A stretch of DNA of 64,000 nt, from assembly GCA_963691835.1 (NCBI GenBank), contig OY829383.1:682001-746000 (forward strand), written 5' to 3'. Of this stretch, positions 34,928-42,847 are shown piece after piece. The notes under the pieces are model-generated. The model was not told the DNA's origin, made no database searches, and saw nothing but the letters and a program-made list of their open reading frames with translations. The first letter of the stretch is position 1. Each line of letters starts with the position of its first letter. The DNA is from G963691835 sp963691835 (GTDB lineage: Bacteria > Pseudomonadota > Alphaproteobacteria > Thalassobaculales > Thalassobaculaceae). The translations under genes and the position numbers were made by a program.

Positions 34928-35119
34928 TCTTCTGCCTCCATCACACAGAAGAGCAAATCTTTACTCAATCTCTTGTTGATCTGCTCTGCGGGTAATCAGC
35001 AACATTAGTTGAAACAAGCTTAACTTTCCGTAAATGCCTTAACCATCTCAAATCTTTACTCTTTTCCAGGCAGGCTGTTCCAAATATCAACGAATATCAC
35101 GAATCGTTGAAGGGCTATT

Positions 35120-35146
35120 CTGACATCAAACGGCAGCCGATATAAT
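35120..35146 (+). promoter_or_regulatory. Probable promoter of the 35210-36877 module
   Basis: A perfect TATAAT at 35141-35146 is preceded by CTGACA (35120-35125), spacer 15 bases. Such a -10 box is rare in this GC-rich DNA and sits in an AT-rich pocket about 60 bases upstream of the GTG start. Confidence 0.4.
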
Positions 35147-35209
35147 CTTCTGCTCAGAACTCAGGGATCGCGGGCATCTGCGAAACCCAAGGACGAGACG
35201 GAGGCTGGT

Positions 35210-35668
35210 GTGAGGACGAGAAATCTATTGGCTGCGGTCACGCTGACACTGTGTGGCTGGGCGACCGGCGCCATCGCTGCACAGGGCGAACGGATCCAGG
35301 TCACAGGCGAGATCATGGATACCTGGTGCTATTTCTCCGGCGTCATGGGCAGCCCCGAGGCTGTCGTGGGCTCAGCCCATCATACATGCGCGCTTTGGCG
35401 TGCGGCGGGTGGAATCCCCGTCGGCCTGCTCGCCGATGACGGGACCGTTTACATGGTTCTCAAGTTCGAAGGATCGGACCCGGTAGTCGGTGGAGCGACG
35501 ATCCTGGAAGTGCAGACCGACCGATTAGTGGCGGACGGCATCCTCTACGAGCGGGACGGGCTCAACTACATCGTGGTGGAAAAGGTGGTCGCTAATGAGG
35601 GTATTACCAATCAGAACCACGAGGATTTTGGCGTGGTCCCCGGCTTCGCCATTCCCGGCCTGAACTGA
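35210..35668 (+). CDS. Exported Cys/His protein, unknown function, in SCO1 operon
   Basis: 152 residues, starting at GTG 35210 with GGAGG five bases upstream. A signal peptide (to about AIAAQG) is followed by a small domain GEIMDTWCYFSGVMG (Cys 40) and GSAHHTCALW (His 57, His 58, Cys 60), then a beta-rich part (GLLADDGTVYMVLKF). I recognise this as a conserved alphaproteobacterial periplasmic type but cannot name a family with confidence. The conserved Cys/His set suggests metal or heme handling, supported by the SCO1-like gene two genes downstream. Next start is 14 bases after the stop. Confidence 0.75.
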   Translation: MRTRNLLAAVTLTLCGWATGAIAAQGERIQVTGEIMDTWCYFSGVMGSPEAVVGSAHHTCALWRAAGGIPVGLLADDGTVYMVLKFEGSDPVVGGATILEVQTDRLVADGILYERDGLNYIVVEKVVANEGITNQNHEDFGVVPGFAIPGLN

Positions 35669-35682
35669 GCGGAGACGGATAA

Positions 35683-36240
35683 ATGACGCGCATCATCACC
35701 ACAGTCATGGCCGCCACCCTCGCCATCACAGCCTGGGCGGGTGCGCAGGCAGCGGATAGCAAGGCGAAGTCCTGGGGTCTTTCTGAAGAGCAGAAGGCAA
35801 GGTTCGAGGCGAAAGTCGTCGACATTCTGTGCGAGTTGTCCGGCGACTGCCCGGCGAACTGCGGTGCGGGTACCCGCCAGCTCGGTCTGCTGAACGGCGA
35901 AGGCCGGTTGATCCTCGCGAACAAGAACACGCAAAGGATCTTCTCCGGTGCCGTTGAGGATCTGCTGCCTTATTGCGGCAAGATGGTCGAGGTTGACGGC
36001 CTGTTCGCGGGTCACTCCGGAACGCAGGTCTATCAGGTCCAGTTCATTAAGGAGGCCGATGCCGAGAAGTTCAGGAAGGCCAACCGCTGGTCCAAGGTCT
36101 GGCGCAAGACCTATCCCGAGGCCGCGAAGAAGAAGGGCCGCTGGTACCGGAAGGACCCGCGGATCAAGCCGCTGATCGAGCGGGACGGCTATCTCGGCCT
36201 CGGCCTCGCCACGGACAAGGCATTCATCGATGACTATTGA
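35683..36240 (+). CDS. Exported four-Cys protein, unknown function, in SCO1 operon
   Basis: 185 residues. Signal peptide to about AQAADS. Cysteines at 50, 56 and 60 (ILCELSGDCPANCGAGTRQLG) and at 98 (LLPYCGK) stand out; the segment GLFAGHSGTQVYQVQFIKE looks like an OB-fold strand set, similar in plan to the preceding protein. The C-terminal 60 residues are basic and aromatic. No family name can be given. It overlaps the SCO1-like gene by 11 bases, which argues for coordinated function, probably in copper or thiol redox chemistry of the periplasm. Confidence 0.75.
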   Translation: MTRIITTVMAATLAITAWAGAQAADSKAKSWGLSEEQKARFEAKVVDILCELSGDCPANCGAGTRQLGLLNGEGRLILANKNTQRIFSGAVEDLLPYCGKMVEVDGLFAGHSGTQVYQVQFIKEADAEKFRKANRWSKVWRKTYPEAAKKKGRWYRKDPRIKPLIERDGYLGLGLATDKAFIDDY

Positions 36241-36877
36241 GGCCGTGCGCACCCGACCTCAGCGGCAAAGCTGGTTGGCTACATTCACCGGAGCAGCATG
36301 TGCGCTGGGAATTGCATTGGGAGCTACCGGCGCTAGCTTGGTGGAAGACGCCACCGCCGCTTCCCCACCACCACTGCCGTTCGGCGGGGCCAAAATTGGT
36401 GGCGATTTCACCTTGGAAGATCAGTTCGGCAACACCCGGACCGAGCAGGACTTCGACGGGCGCCACACGCTGATCTTCTTCGGCTACGCCAACTGCGAGG
36501 CGATCTGCACGGTCGCCCTGCCGCGCATGGCGGACGCGGTCGATCAGTTGGGGGCGGATTCGGAGCGGGTACAACCCATTCTGATCACCGTTGACCCCGA
36601 CCGGGACACGCCGGAGGCCATGCAAGAGGTTCTGCCGAACCTCCATCCCCGCATGATCGGCCTGACCGGCAGCAAATCCGCCCTTAAGCAGGCCCGGGAC
36701 GCCTTCCAGGTCGAGTCGAAGCTGGTGATGACCGACATCGAAGGCAAACCGGTCTACAGCCATGGCAGCTACATCTATCTGATGGACCCGAACGGCGGCT
36801 TCCTGACCCTGCTGCCCCCCATCCTCTCCCCAGAGCGCATGGCGGAGATCATCCGCGGATACCTCCCGGCGGGGTAG
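36230..36877 (+). CDS. SCO1/SenC family thioredoxin-fold copper chaperone
   Basis: 215 residues; ATG 36230 overlaps the previous stop by 11 bases. One N-terminal membrane anchor (about 16-38) precedes the thioredoxin fold. The copper site is complete: GYANCEAIC gives C89-x3-C93, and YSHGSYIYLMDPNG gives His 178. SCO proteins load copper into the CuA centre of cytochrome oxidase or nitrous-oxide reductase or act as thiol reductants. No oxidase genes are in the window, so the client is probably linked to the two Cys proteins encoded just upstream. Confidence 0.93.
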   Translation: MTIEAVRTRPQRQSWLATFTGAACALGIALGATGASLVEDATAASPPPLPFGGAKIGGDFTLEDQFGNTRTEQDFDGRHTLIFFGYANCEAICTVALPRMADAVDQLGADSERVQPILITVDPDRDTPEAMQEVLPNLHPRMIGLTGSKSALKQARDAFQVESKLVMTDIEGKPVYSHGSYIYLMDPNGGFLTLLPPILSPERMAEIIRGYLPAG

Positions 36878-36934
36878 GAGACGGGGCAAAACAGGTGGCA
36901 GCGCGCCAGCGAGAAGGCAAGCTTTTGACTTCAA

Positions 36935-37420
36935 TCAATAGTTTTGACTCTCTTCGATGGTAGACTCTAGAACAGTCATGTCTGGAGCTAACTTCAGAAG
37001 ACAATCTGCCGATGAATCCAGGAATCTCTTTCTAAACCGAAGATACCGATGCATGAAGGTGTCACTGTGATCACTTACGTCAGTTTGCATGGACTCTGGC
37101 TCAACGGAGAGCCCACCAACTGCCAAGTAGGCGGCTGTCACCGCTTTGACGGCCGCTTCTGGCGAAATACTGTTCTTTGAGGACGGTGGGATCGTGAACG
37201 AAACACGGATGAACAGATTCGTTTTGATTTCCCGAAACTCGACGATCAACTGATCCTCTTCTGCCTCTTCCGAAGAGCCATAGTCCTTGAACTGCTTCTC
37301 TAATTGCTCTGTTGATAGAAAACATGTGTTGGTCTGGGCATAAGCGGGGAGATCCATGAACATCACTGTAGCGGCAACAAGCATCCCATTCAGCATTTTA
37401 GATGCGGACACCTGACCCAT
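36935..37420 (-). CDS. Hypothetical exported protein, AT-rich
   Basis: 161 residues. A signal peptide runs to about PAYAQT. The mature part has two Cys (TCFLSTEQ and SADCLLKL), is acidic in the EEAEEDQLIVEF stretch and alternates beta and helix segments; no family recognised. GC content and codon choice are lower than those of the neighbours, like the gene at 16399, suggesting acquisition. It is convergent with the SCO1-like gene (57 bases). Confidence 0.55.
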   Translation of the reverse strand: MGQVSASKMLNGMLVAATVMFMDLPAYAQTNTCFLSTEQLEKQFKDYGSSEEAEEDQLIVEFREIKTNLFIRVSFTIPPSSKNSISPEAAVKAVTAAYLAVGGLSVEPESMQTDVSDHSDTFMHRYLRFRKRFLDSSADCLLKLAPDMTVLESTIEESQNY

Positions 37421-37736
37421 TAGCCTAACTCCAGACTGTGTAATTGAATTCTATACTATCATAAGGTGATTTTCTTCCTGACCGAAAGCAAGCTTAAAGG
37501 CGCATAGGCTTCGCGATACCCCCATCCTGCAGCCGCTAGTGTGTGCGGCACCGACCGCCCGATCACTCCAGCGACAATCCGGAGCAGGTCTCAGCATCGA
37601 CGAACACCGGAACTCCAAACAACGAGCCCAAAGTCTTTTGAGACGACGAGCCGCTCAGTCGGAACCTTGCCTCCGACTAGAGGACGGACTTAGCCCCAGG
37701 AAGAGAGACAACCGGCGCATACCCCCGCGAATGCCC
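37421..37736. other. Intergenic region, no supported gene
   Basis: About 316 bases between two leftward genes. An inverted repeat AGTCGGA/TCCGACT (37657-37678, 8-base loop) lies behind the acyl-CoA ligase stop but has no T-tract. An open frame from 37539 is antisense to the ligase and is not credible. The part near 37430-37470 is AT-rich and may hold the promoter of the exported-protein gene. Confidence 0.4.
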
Positions 37737-39533
37737 TCACCCCTTGCCGTAGAGGGCATCCAGTCTTTCCCAGTACGCCTCGCGTACTTTGTGGCGGCGG
37801 ATCTTCAGGGTGGGGGTCATCATGTGGTTGTCGGTGGTGAAGGCTTCGTCCGCGATGGTGAAGCGGCGCACCTTCTCGATGTTGCTGAGACCGCCATTGA
37901 CTTTGTCGATGCTGGTGGAAATCGCTTTCACGAACGTCTCGTCGTCCTTGAGCGCGCCGAGTGACGCTTCCTTGCCGTGTTCCTTGGCGAAGTCGGCCAT
38001 GAACTCTTCGGTCGGTACGACCACGGCGACGAGGTAGGGGCGCTTGTCGCCATAAGCCATCACCTGGGCCAACTCCGGCTCGACCGTCAGATACCCCTCG
38101 ACCCGCGCGGGCGAGATGTTGTCACCACCAGAGTTGACGATGATGTCCTTCTTCCGGTCGGTGATCTGGATGTAGCCGTCCTCATCGATGACGCCGATGT
38201 CTCCGGTGTGAAGCCAGCCGTTGACGATTGTCTTGGCGGTCAGGTCGGGCTCCCGCCAGTAGCCTTTCATCAGAAGCTCGCCGGCCACCAGAATCTCGCC
38301 GTCGTCCGCGATCTTCACATTCACGTCGATCAGCGGCGGACCCACCGTATGGATCTTCACGTTGAAGCAGCGGTTGGCGCTGATGACGGGCGAGGCCTCG
38401 GTCTGGCCGTAGCCCTGGAGCAGCCGGATCCCGAGCGCGATGAAGAACTTGCCAATCTCCTCGTTGAGCGCGGCCCCACCGGAGACGAAGGCCTTTAAGC
38501 GCCCACCGAACCGGCCCGCAACCTTCTTCCGGACCAGCTTGTCGAGGGCGATGTTCTCGATACCGTCGACGAGGCCGAGCTTGCCCTTGTTCTCGTACTT
38601 CCTCCGGCCAAGCTCCACCGCCCGGTGGAAGAGCTTCGCTTTCACGCCGCCAGCACTATCGACCCCGCGGCGGATCCGGTCGTGGAGCACCTCGTAGAGC
38701 CGGGGCACGGCTGTCATGATGGTCGGACGCGCCTCCGACAGGTTCTGGGAGACCTTGTCCGGCCCCTCGCAGTAGTAGATCTGCGCCCCGATGGAGATCG
38801 GGAAGAAGAGCCCGCAGGTATGCTCGTAGGAGTGGCTGAGCGGCAGAAGCGATAGGAAGACCTCGTCTTCGAGACCGATTTCCATCAGCAGGTCGTAGGC
38901 CCCGAGGCAGTTCGCCAGCATGGAGCCGTGGGTCAGCATCACCCCTTTAGGCCTGCCCCCAGTCCCGGAGGTGTAGATGAAGCAGGAAACGTCATCACGT
39001 TTGAGATCGGCTGCCTTGGCCCGCAATTCCTTATCCGATGGCCCGTCCCGGCGGCAGAGATCGAACCAGCCGTAGACGGAGATCCCGGCCTGGGTATCGC
39101 CCTCCGGCTCCTCCATGGTCACGACCGCCTGACAGGACGTGGACGAGCGCGCGGCGGGCAGCAGCCGATGGGCCAGGCGCCGGGTCGAGACGATCGCTGC
39201 CTTCGCTTCCGCATGGTCGAGGATGTAGAGATGGTCGTCGGTGGTGTTCGTGGTGTAGGCGGGCACCGAGATCGCACCCAGGGTCATGACGGCGAGGTCG
39301 GCAATCGCCCATTCCGGCCGGTTCTCGGAGACGATGACCACACGATCTCCGGCCTCCACGCCGAGGCTCGCCAGCCCGCGAGCCAGGTTCAGCGCGCCTT
39401 CCCGCGCCTCCGACCAGCTCGTGGCCACATATTCCCCGCCCGACTTCGCCCAAAGGAACGGCTTGTCGCCCAGCTTATCCGCCTGCCGGTAAAACATCTC
39501 CGCCAGGTTCGGGATCGCCTTATAGTCCATCAT
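37737..39533 (-). CDS. Long-chain fatty acid-CoA ligase (AMP-dependent synthetase)
   Basis: 598 residues, length of the ACSBG/long-chain FadD15-like branch. The AMP-binding P-loop is CFIYTSGTGGRPKGVMLTHG, the adenine motif is GYGQTEASP, and the hinge/A8 region reads TGDIGVIDEDGYIQITDRKKD (given as GDIGVIDEDGYIQITDRKKD) with the catalytic Lys expected near the C-terminus. It activates fatty acids to acyl-CoA via acyl-AMP at the inner membrane. Divergent from pepF with 111 bases between the starts. It could feed the acyl-CoA dehydrogenase encoded at 14204. Confidence 0.94.
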   Translation of the reverse strand: MMDYKAIPNLAEMFYRQADKLGDKPFLWAKSGGEYVATSWSEAREGALNLARGLASLGVEAGDRVVIVSENRPEWAIADLAVMTLGAISVPAYTTNTTDDHLYILDHAEAKAAIVSTRRLAHRLLPAARSSTSCQAVVTMEEPEGDTQAGISVYGWFDLCRRDGPSDKELRAKAADLKRDDVSCFIYTSGTGGRPKGVMLTHGSMLANCLGAYDLLMEIGLEDEVFLSLLPLSHSYEHTCGLFFPISIGAQIYYCEGPDKVSQNLSEARPTIMTAVPRLYEVLHDRIRRGVDSAGGVKAKLFHRAVELGRRKYENKGKLGLVDGIENIALDKLVRKKVAGRFGGRLKAFVSGGAALNEEIGKFFIALGIRLLQGYGQTEASPVISANRCFNVKIHTVGPPLIDVNVKIADDGEILVAGELLMKGYWREPDLTAKTIVNGWLHTGDIGVIDEDGYIQITDRKKDIIVNSGGDNISPARVEGYLTVEPELAQVMAYGDKRPYLVAVVVPTEEFMADFAKEHGKEASLGALKDDETFVKAISTSIDKVNGGLSNIEKVRRFTIADEAFTTDNHMMTPTLKIRRHKVREAYWERLDALYGKG

Positions 39534-39644
39534 GCCTCCCCTCGGGCGGGCGGGGTGTCACACATCCGCCACCACCCATTCACGAGCGCGCCCACTTCGC
39601 CTATATCGACTGGGCGTTCATTTTCTCAAGGTTTGGATATCGTC

Positions 39645-41429
39645 ATGGCCGACGCGGCACAATCGGAACTTGGGCATCTGCCTGAATGGGATCTCTCCGA
39701 TCTCTACCCCGGAGAGGACTCGCCGGAGTTGAAAGCGGATCTGGATGCGCTGGCCCGCGATGGCAAGGCGTTCCAGGAAACCTACATCGGGAAAGTTGCC
39801 GACCTCGACGGAACCACGCTCGGTCGGGCCATCGCCGAATATGAGCGGATGGACGAGATCATCGGCCGGATCATGTCCTTTGCCAGCCTCGTCTACGCCG
39901 GCGACATGTCTTCGACGGCGAACGGCAAGTTCTATCAGTCGATGCAGGAAGCATTGAACGCGGTCGGCACCGACCTGCTGTTCTTCGACCTTGAGATCAA
40001 CCGGATCGAAGATCAAGCCCTTGAAGATAAAATGAAATCGCCGGAATTGGCACACTACCAGCCTTGGCTCCGTGTCGTCCGCGCGTTCCGGCCCCATCAG
40101 CTCTCGGACGAAGCGGAGAAGATGTTGTTCGAGAAATCTGTCTCCGGCAGATCGGCTTGGAACCGTTTGTTCGACGAGACCATGGCGGGGCTCCGCTTCC
40201 CCTTCATGGAGGGCGAGCTCACGACCGCCGAGGTTCTCGACAAGTTGTCCTCCTCGGAAACGGCGGAACGCAAGGCCGCCGCCAAAACCATCGGCAAGGT
40301 GCTTGGCGACAACATCAAGCTGTTTTCGCTCATCACCAACACGCTGGCGAAGGACAAGCAGATTGAGGACGGCTGGCGGAAGTATGAGCGTCCGATCTCA
40401 GCCAAGAACCTCGGCAACCAGGTCGAGGACGAGGTGGTCGACGCTCTGGCCTCAGCGGTGACGGACAGTTTCCCGCGTCTGAGCCACCGGTACTACGCGC
40501 TTAAGGCCAAATGGTTCGGCGTCGACCAGTTGGACTATTGGGACCGCAACGCGCCGCTGCCGAATGACGACGACACGGTGGTGTCGTGGCCGATGGCGCG
40601 GGATATGGTTCTGGATGCCTACGCGGACTTCTCTCCCCGGCTGGCGGAGGTCGGCAAGCGCTTCTTCGATGGGGCCTGGATCGACGCGCCGACCCGGCCC
40701 GGCAAAGCGTCGGGTGCCTTCGCCCATCCCACCGTGCCGGGGGCACACCCCTATCTCCTCCTGAACTACCAGGGGAAGACACGGGACGTGATGACGCTCG
40801 CGCACGAGCTTGGACACGGTGTCCATCAGGTCCTGGCGGCCGACCGGGGATATCTGATGTCCAGCACCCCGCTCACACTCGCTGAGACCGCGTCGGTCTT
40901 CGGCGAGATGCTCACGTTCAAGCGTATCCTGGCGGAGCGGACGGACCCGAAGAAGCGCAAGGCGCTCTTGGCGTCCAAGGTCGAGGACATGCTCAACACC
41001 GTCGTCCGCCAAATCGCCTTCCACAACTTTGAGACCCGGGTTCATGACGAGCGGCGGCAGGGTGAGCTGACGCCGGACCGGTTGGGTGAGATCTGGATGG
41101 GTGTTCAGAGCGAGAGCCTTGGACCGGCGCTGCGGTTCGATGACGACTACCAGGTATTCTGGGCGTACATTCCGCATTTCATCCACTCGCCCTTCTACGT
41201 CTACGCCTACGCGTTCGGTGATTGTCTGGTGAACTCCCTCTACGCGGTCTACGAAGACTCGGAGGAGGGGTTCGCTCAGAAGTATCTTGAGATGCTTAGT
41301 GCCGGCGGAACCCTTCGGCATACGGAACTTCTGGCGCCGTTCGGCCTAAACGCGAGCGACCCGACGTTCTGGAAGCGGGGTCTCGGTGTGATCGAGCGGA
41401 TGATCGACGAGCTGGAGACGATGGAGTGA
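39645..41429 (+). CDS. pepF: Oligoendopeptidase F, M3 metallopeptidase
   Basis: 594 residues from ATG 39645 (MADAAQSELGHLPEWDLSDLYPGED); the open frame reaches back to 38928, but that part is antisense to the acyl-CoA ligase. The zinc motif LAHELGHGVHQ (HExxH) is followed by the downstream Glu in the LAETASVFGEML segment. PepF-type enzymes degrade short peptides in the cytoplasm. Its TGA overlaps the GTG of the next gene (GTGA). Confidence 0.95.
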   Translation: MADAAQSELGHLPEWDLSDLYPGEDSPELKADLDALARDGKAFQETYIGKVADLDGTTLGRAIAEYERMDEIIGRIMSFASLVYAGDMSSTANGKFYQSMQEALNAVGTDLLFFDLEINRIEDQALEDKMKSPELAHYQPWLRVVRAFRPHQLSDEAEKMLFEKSVSGRSAWNRLFDETMAGLRFPFMEGELTTAEVLDKLSSSETAERKAAAKTIGKVLGDNIKLFSLITNTLAKDKQIEDGWRKYERPISAKNLGNQVEDEVVDALASAVTDSFPRLSHRYYALKAKWFGVDQLDYWDRNAPLPNDDDTVVSWPMARDMVLDAYADFSPRLAEVGKRFFDGAWIDAPTRPGKASGAFAHPTVPGAHPYLLLNYQGKTRDVMTLAHELGHGVHQVLAADRGYLMSSTPLTLAETASVFGEMLTFKRILAERTDPKKRKALLASKVEDMLNTVVRQIAFHNFETRVHDERRQGELTPDRLGEIWMGVQSESLGPALRFDDDYQVFWAYIPHFIHSPFYVYAYAFGDCLVNSLYAVYEDSEEGFAQKYLEMLSAGGTLRHTELLAPFGLNASDPTFWKRGLGVIERMIDELETME

Positions 41430-42496
41430 GAACGCCCGACAGCCTCCGCGCCATCCTGAGCCAGCACCCGCGCGTGGTGCTGGCCCACGCTCCAACCCCG
41501 TTGGAGGACATGCCGCGCCTGTCCGCCCATCTCCGCGGGCCGCGCCTCTTGGTCAAGCGGGACGACTGCACCGGCTTGGCAACCGGCGGCAACAAAGCCC
41601 GGCCGTTGGAATGGTATTTCGGGGCTGCAGAAGCGGCAGGCGCCGACACCATGGTCATCACGGGGGCGGTTCAGTCGAACTATGTCCGCACCTGTGCGGC
41701 GGCCGCGGCCAAGCTCGGCATGGATTGCCATATCCAGCTTGAGGAACGGGTCGCCGACATGGGCGACACCTACTACCGAAGCGGCAACGTGCTGCTGGAC
41801 CGGCTGTTCGGCGCAACGCTCCATCGGTTCCCGGTGGGCGAGGACGAAGGGGCGGCCGACCGGTCCCTTCTGGAGATCGCGGAGACGTTGAAGGCCCAGG
41901 GAAAGAAGCCATTCTTGGTTAAGCTATCCGACGATGCGACCCCGCTTGGCACCATGGGCTACATGATGGCTATGCTGGAGATGCTGAGCCAGCTTGAGGC
42001 CAACGGAGATCGGCTTGACGCCATGGTCGTTCCGTCCGGCAGTGCCACGACCCATGTCGGCGCGCTGCTGGGTCTCCGTCTTGCCGGGTCGGACATCCCG
42101 GTTCATGGCATGTGCGTCCGGCGGGATGCCGAGAAGCAGCGGGCCCGGGTCACCAAGATCACCGGTCTCGCCTGCGAGATGCTTGGTGTCGATAACCCAC
42201 TAAAAGAAGGTGACATCCAGGTCCACGACGACTGGTACGGGCCGAGCTACGGTAAGATGAACGAGACCACCCATGAAGCCTTGGCGCTCGCCGGGCAGAT
42301 GGAAGGCCTGATCGTCGACCCAACCTACACAGCCAAGTCCTTCGCCGGCCTCATCGGCATGGTGCGTGCGGGCGCCTTCCCGAAAGACGGTACTGTCGGG
42401 TGGATCCACACGGGCGGCACACCGGGTCTGTTTGCCTACATGGAGCCGGTTCACGCCGCCTTGGACGCGCGCGACGGCGCAGAGGCGGCAGAGTGA
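41426..42496 (+). CDS. PLP-dependent D-cysteine desulfhydrase / ACC deaminase family protein
   Basis: 356 residues from GTG 41426, overlapping the pepF stop. The PLP Lys is in TGGNKARPLEW; TGAVQSNYVRTCAAAAAKLG and PSGSATTHVGALLGL are the phosphate-binding and substrate blocks of the fold-type II ACC deaminase/D-cysteine desulfhydrase family. The related L-cysteate sulfo-lyase CuyA has the same architecture, and this sequence does not decide between D-cysteine, cysteate or another beta-substituted amino acid. Translational coupling to pepF and the monooxygenase gene is clear; no sulfonate transporter is adjacent. Confidence 0.87.
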   Translation: MRTPDSLRAILSQHPRVVLAHAPTPLEDMPRLSAHLRGPRLLVKRDDCTGLATGGNKARPLEWYFGAAEAAGADTMVITGAVQSNYVRTCAAAAAKLGMDCHIQLEERVADMGDTYYRSGNVLLDRLFGATLHRFPVGEDEGAADRSLLEIAETLKAQGKKPFLVKLSDDATPLGTMGYMMAMLEMLSQLEANGDRLDAMVVPSGSATTHVGALLGLRLAGSDIPVHGMCVRRDAEKQRARVTKITGLACEMLGVDNPLKEGDIQVHDDWYGPSYGKMNETTHEALALAGQMEGLIVDPTYTAKSFAGLIGMVRAGAFPKDGTVGWIHTGGTPGLFAYMEPVHAALDARDGAEAAE

Positions 42497-42816
42497 TCGT
42501 CGTCGTCTTCGAAGTTGAGCCGAGGCCCGGCCACCATCAGGAGTATCTGGATCTCGCGGCCGAACTTCGGGCGGATCTGGAGACGATCGACGGCTTCATC
42601 TCGGTGGAGCGGTTCGAGAGCCTTGTGACGCCGGGGAAGCTTCTGTCCCTCTCGACATGGCGGGATGAGGACGCGGTTCAGCAATGGCGAGAGCATGCCG
42701 AACACCGCGTGGCACAACGGCGCGGCAAGACTGAGATGTTCCAGCGCTACCGGATTCGCGTGTCCTCAGTGCTCCGCGACTACGGAATGGATCGGGATAA
42801 AGACGCCGCCGCGTGA
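42493..42816 (+). CDS. Antibiotic biosynthesis monooxygenase (ABM) fold protein
   Basis: 107 residues from GTG 42493 (overlap GTGA with the previous stop); the frame runs further back inside the previous gene. IVVVFEVEPRPGHHQEYLDLAAELR opens the ferredoxin-like fold (given as IVVVFEVEPRPGHHQEYL), followed by GFISVERFESL and LLSLSTWRDEDAVQQW, typical ABM blocks. Members include heme-degrading enzymes and quinone-forming cofactor-free oxygenases; many are of unknown role. It is the third gene of the pepF chain. Confidence 0.85.
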   Translation: MIVVVFEVEPRPGHHQEYLDLAAELRADLETIDGFISVERFESLVTPGKLLSLSTWRDEDAVQQWREHAEHRVAQRRGKTEMFQRYRIRVSSVLRDYGMDRDKDAAA

Positions 42817-42847
42817 TCCGGAAAACGGGCACAGACGAAAAAACCCT

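Noticed and set aside
33575..35008. 477-residue plus-strand frame
   Set aside because: Lies opposite the histidine kinase and has no domain or signal.
38928..39644. N-terminal extension of pepF
   Set aside because: Antisense to the acyl-CoA ligase; PepF proteins begin near the ATG at 39645.
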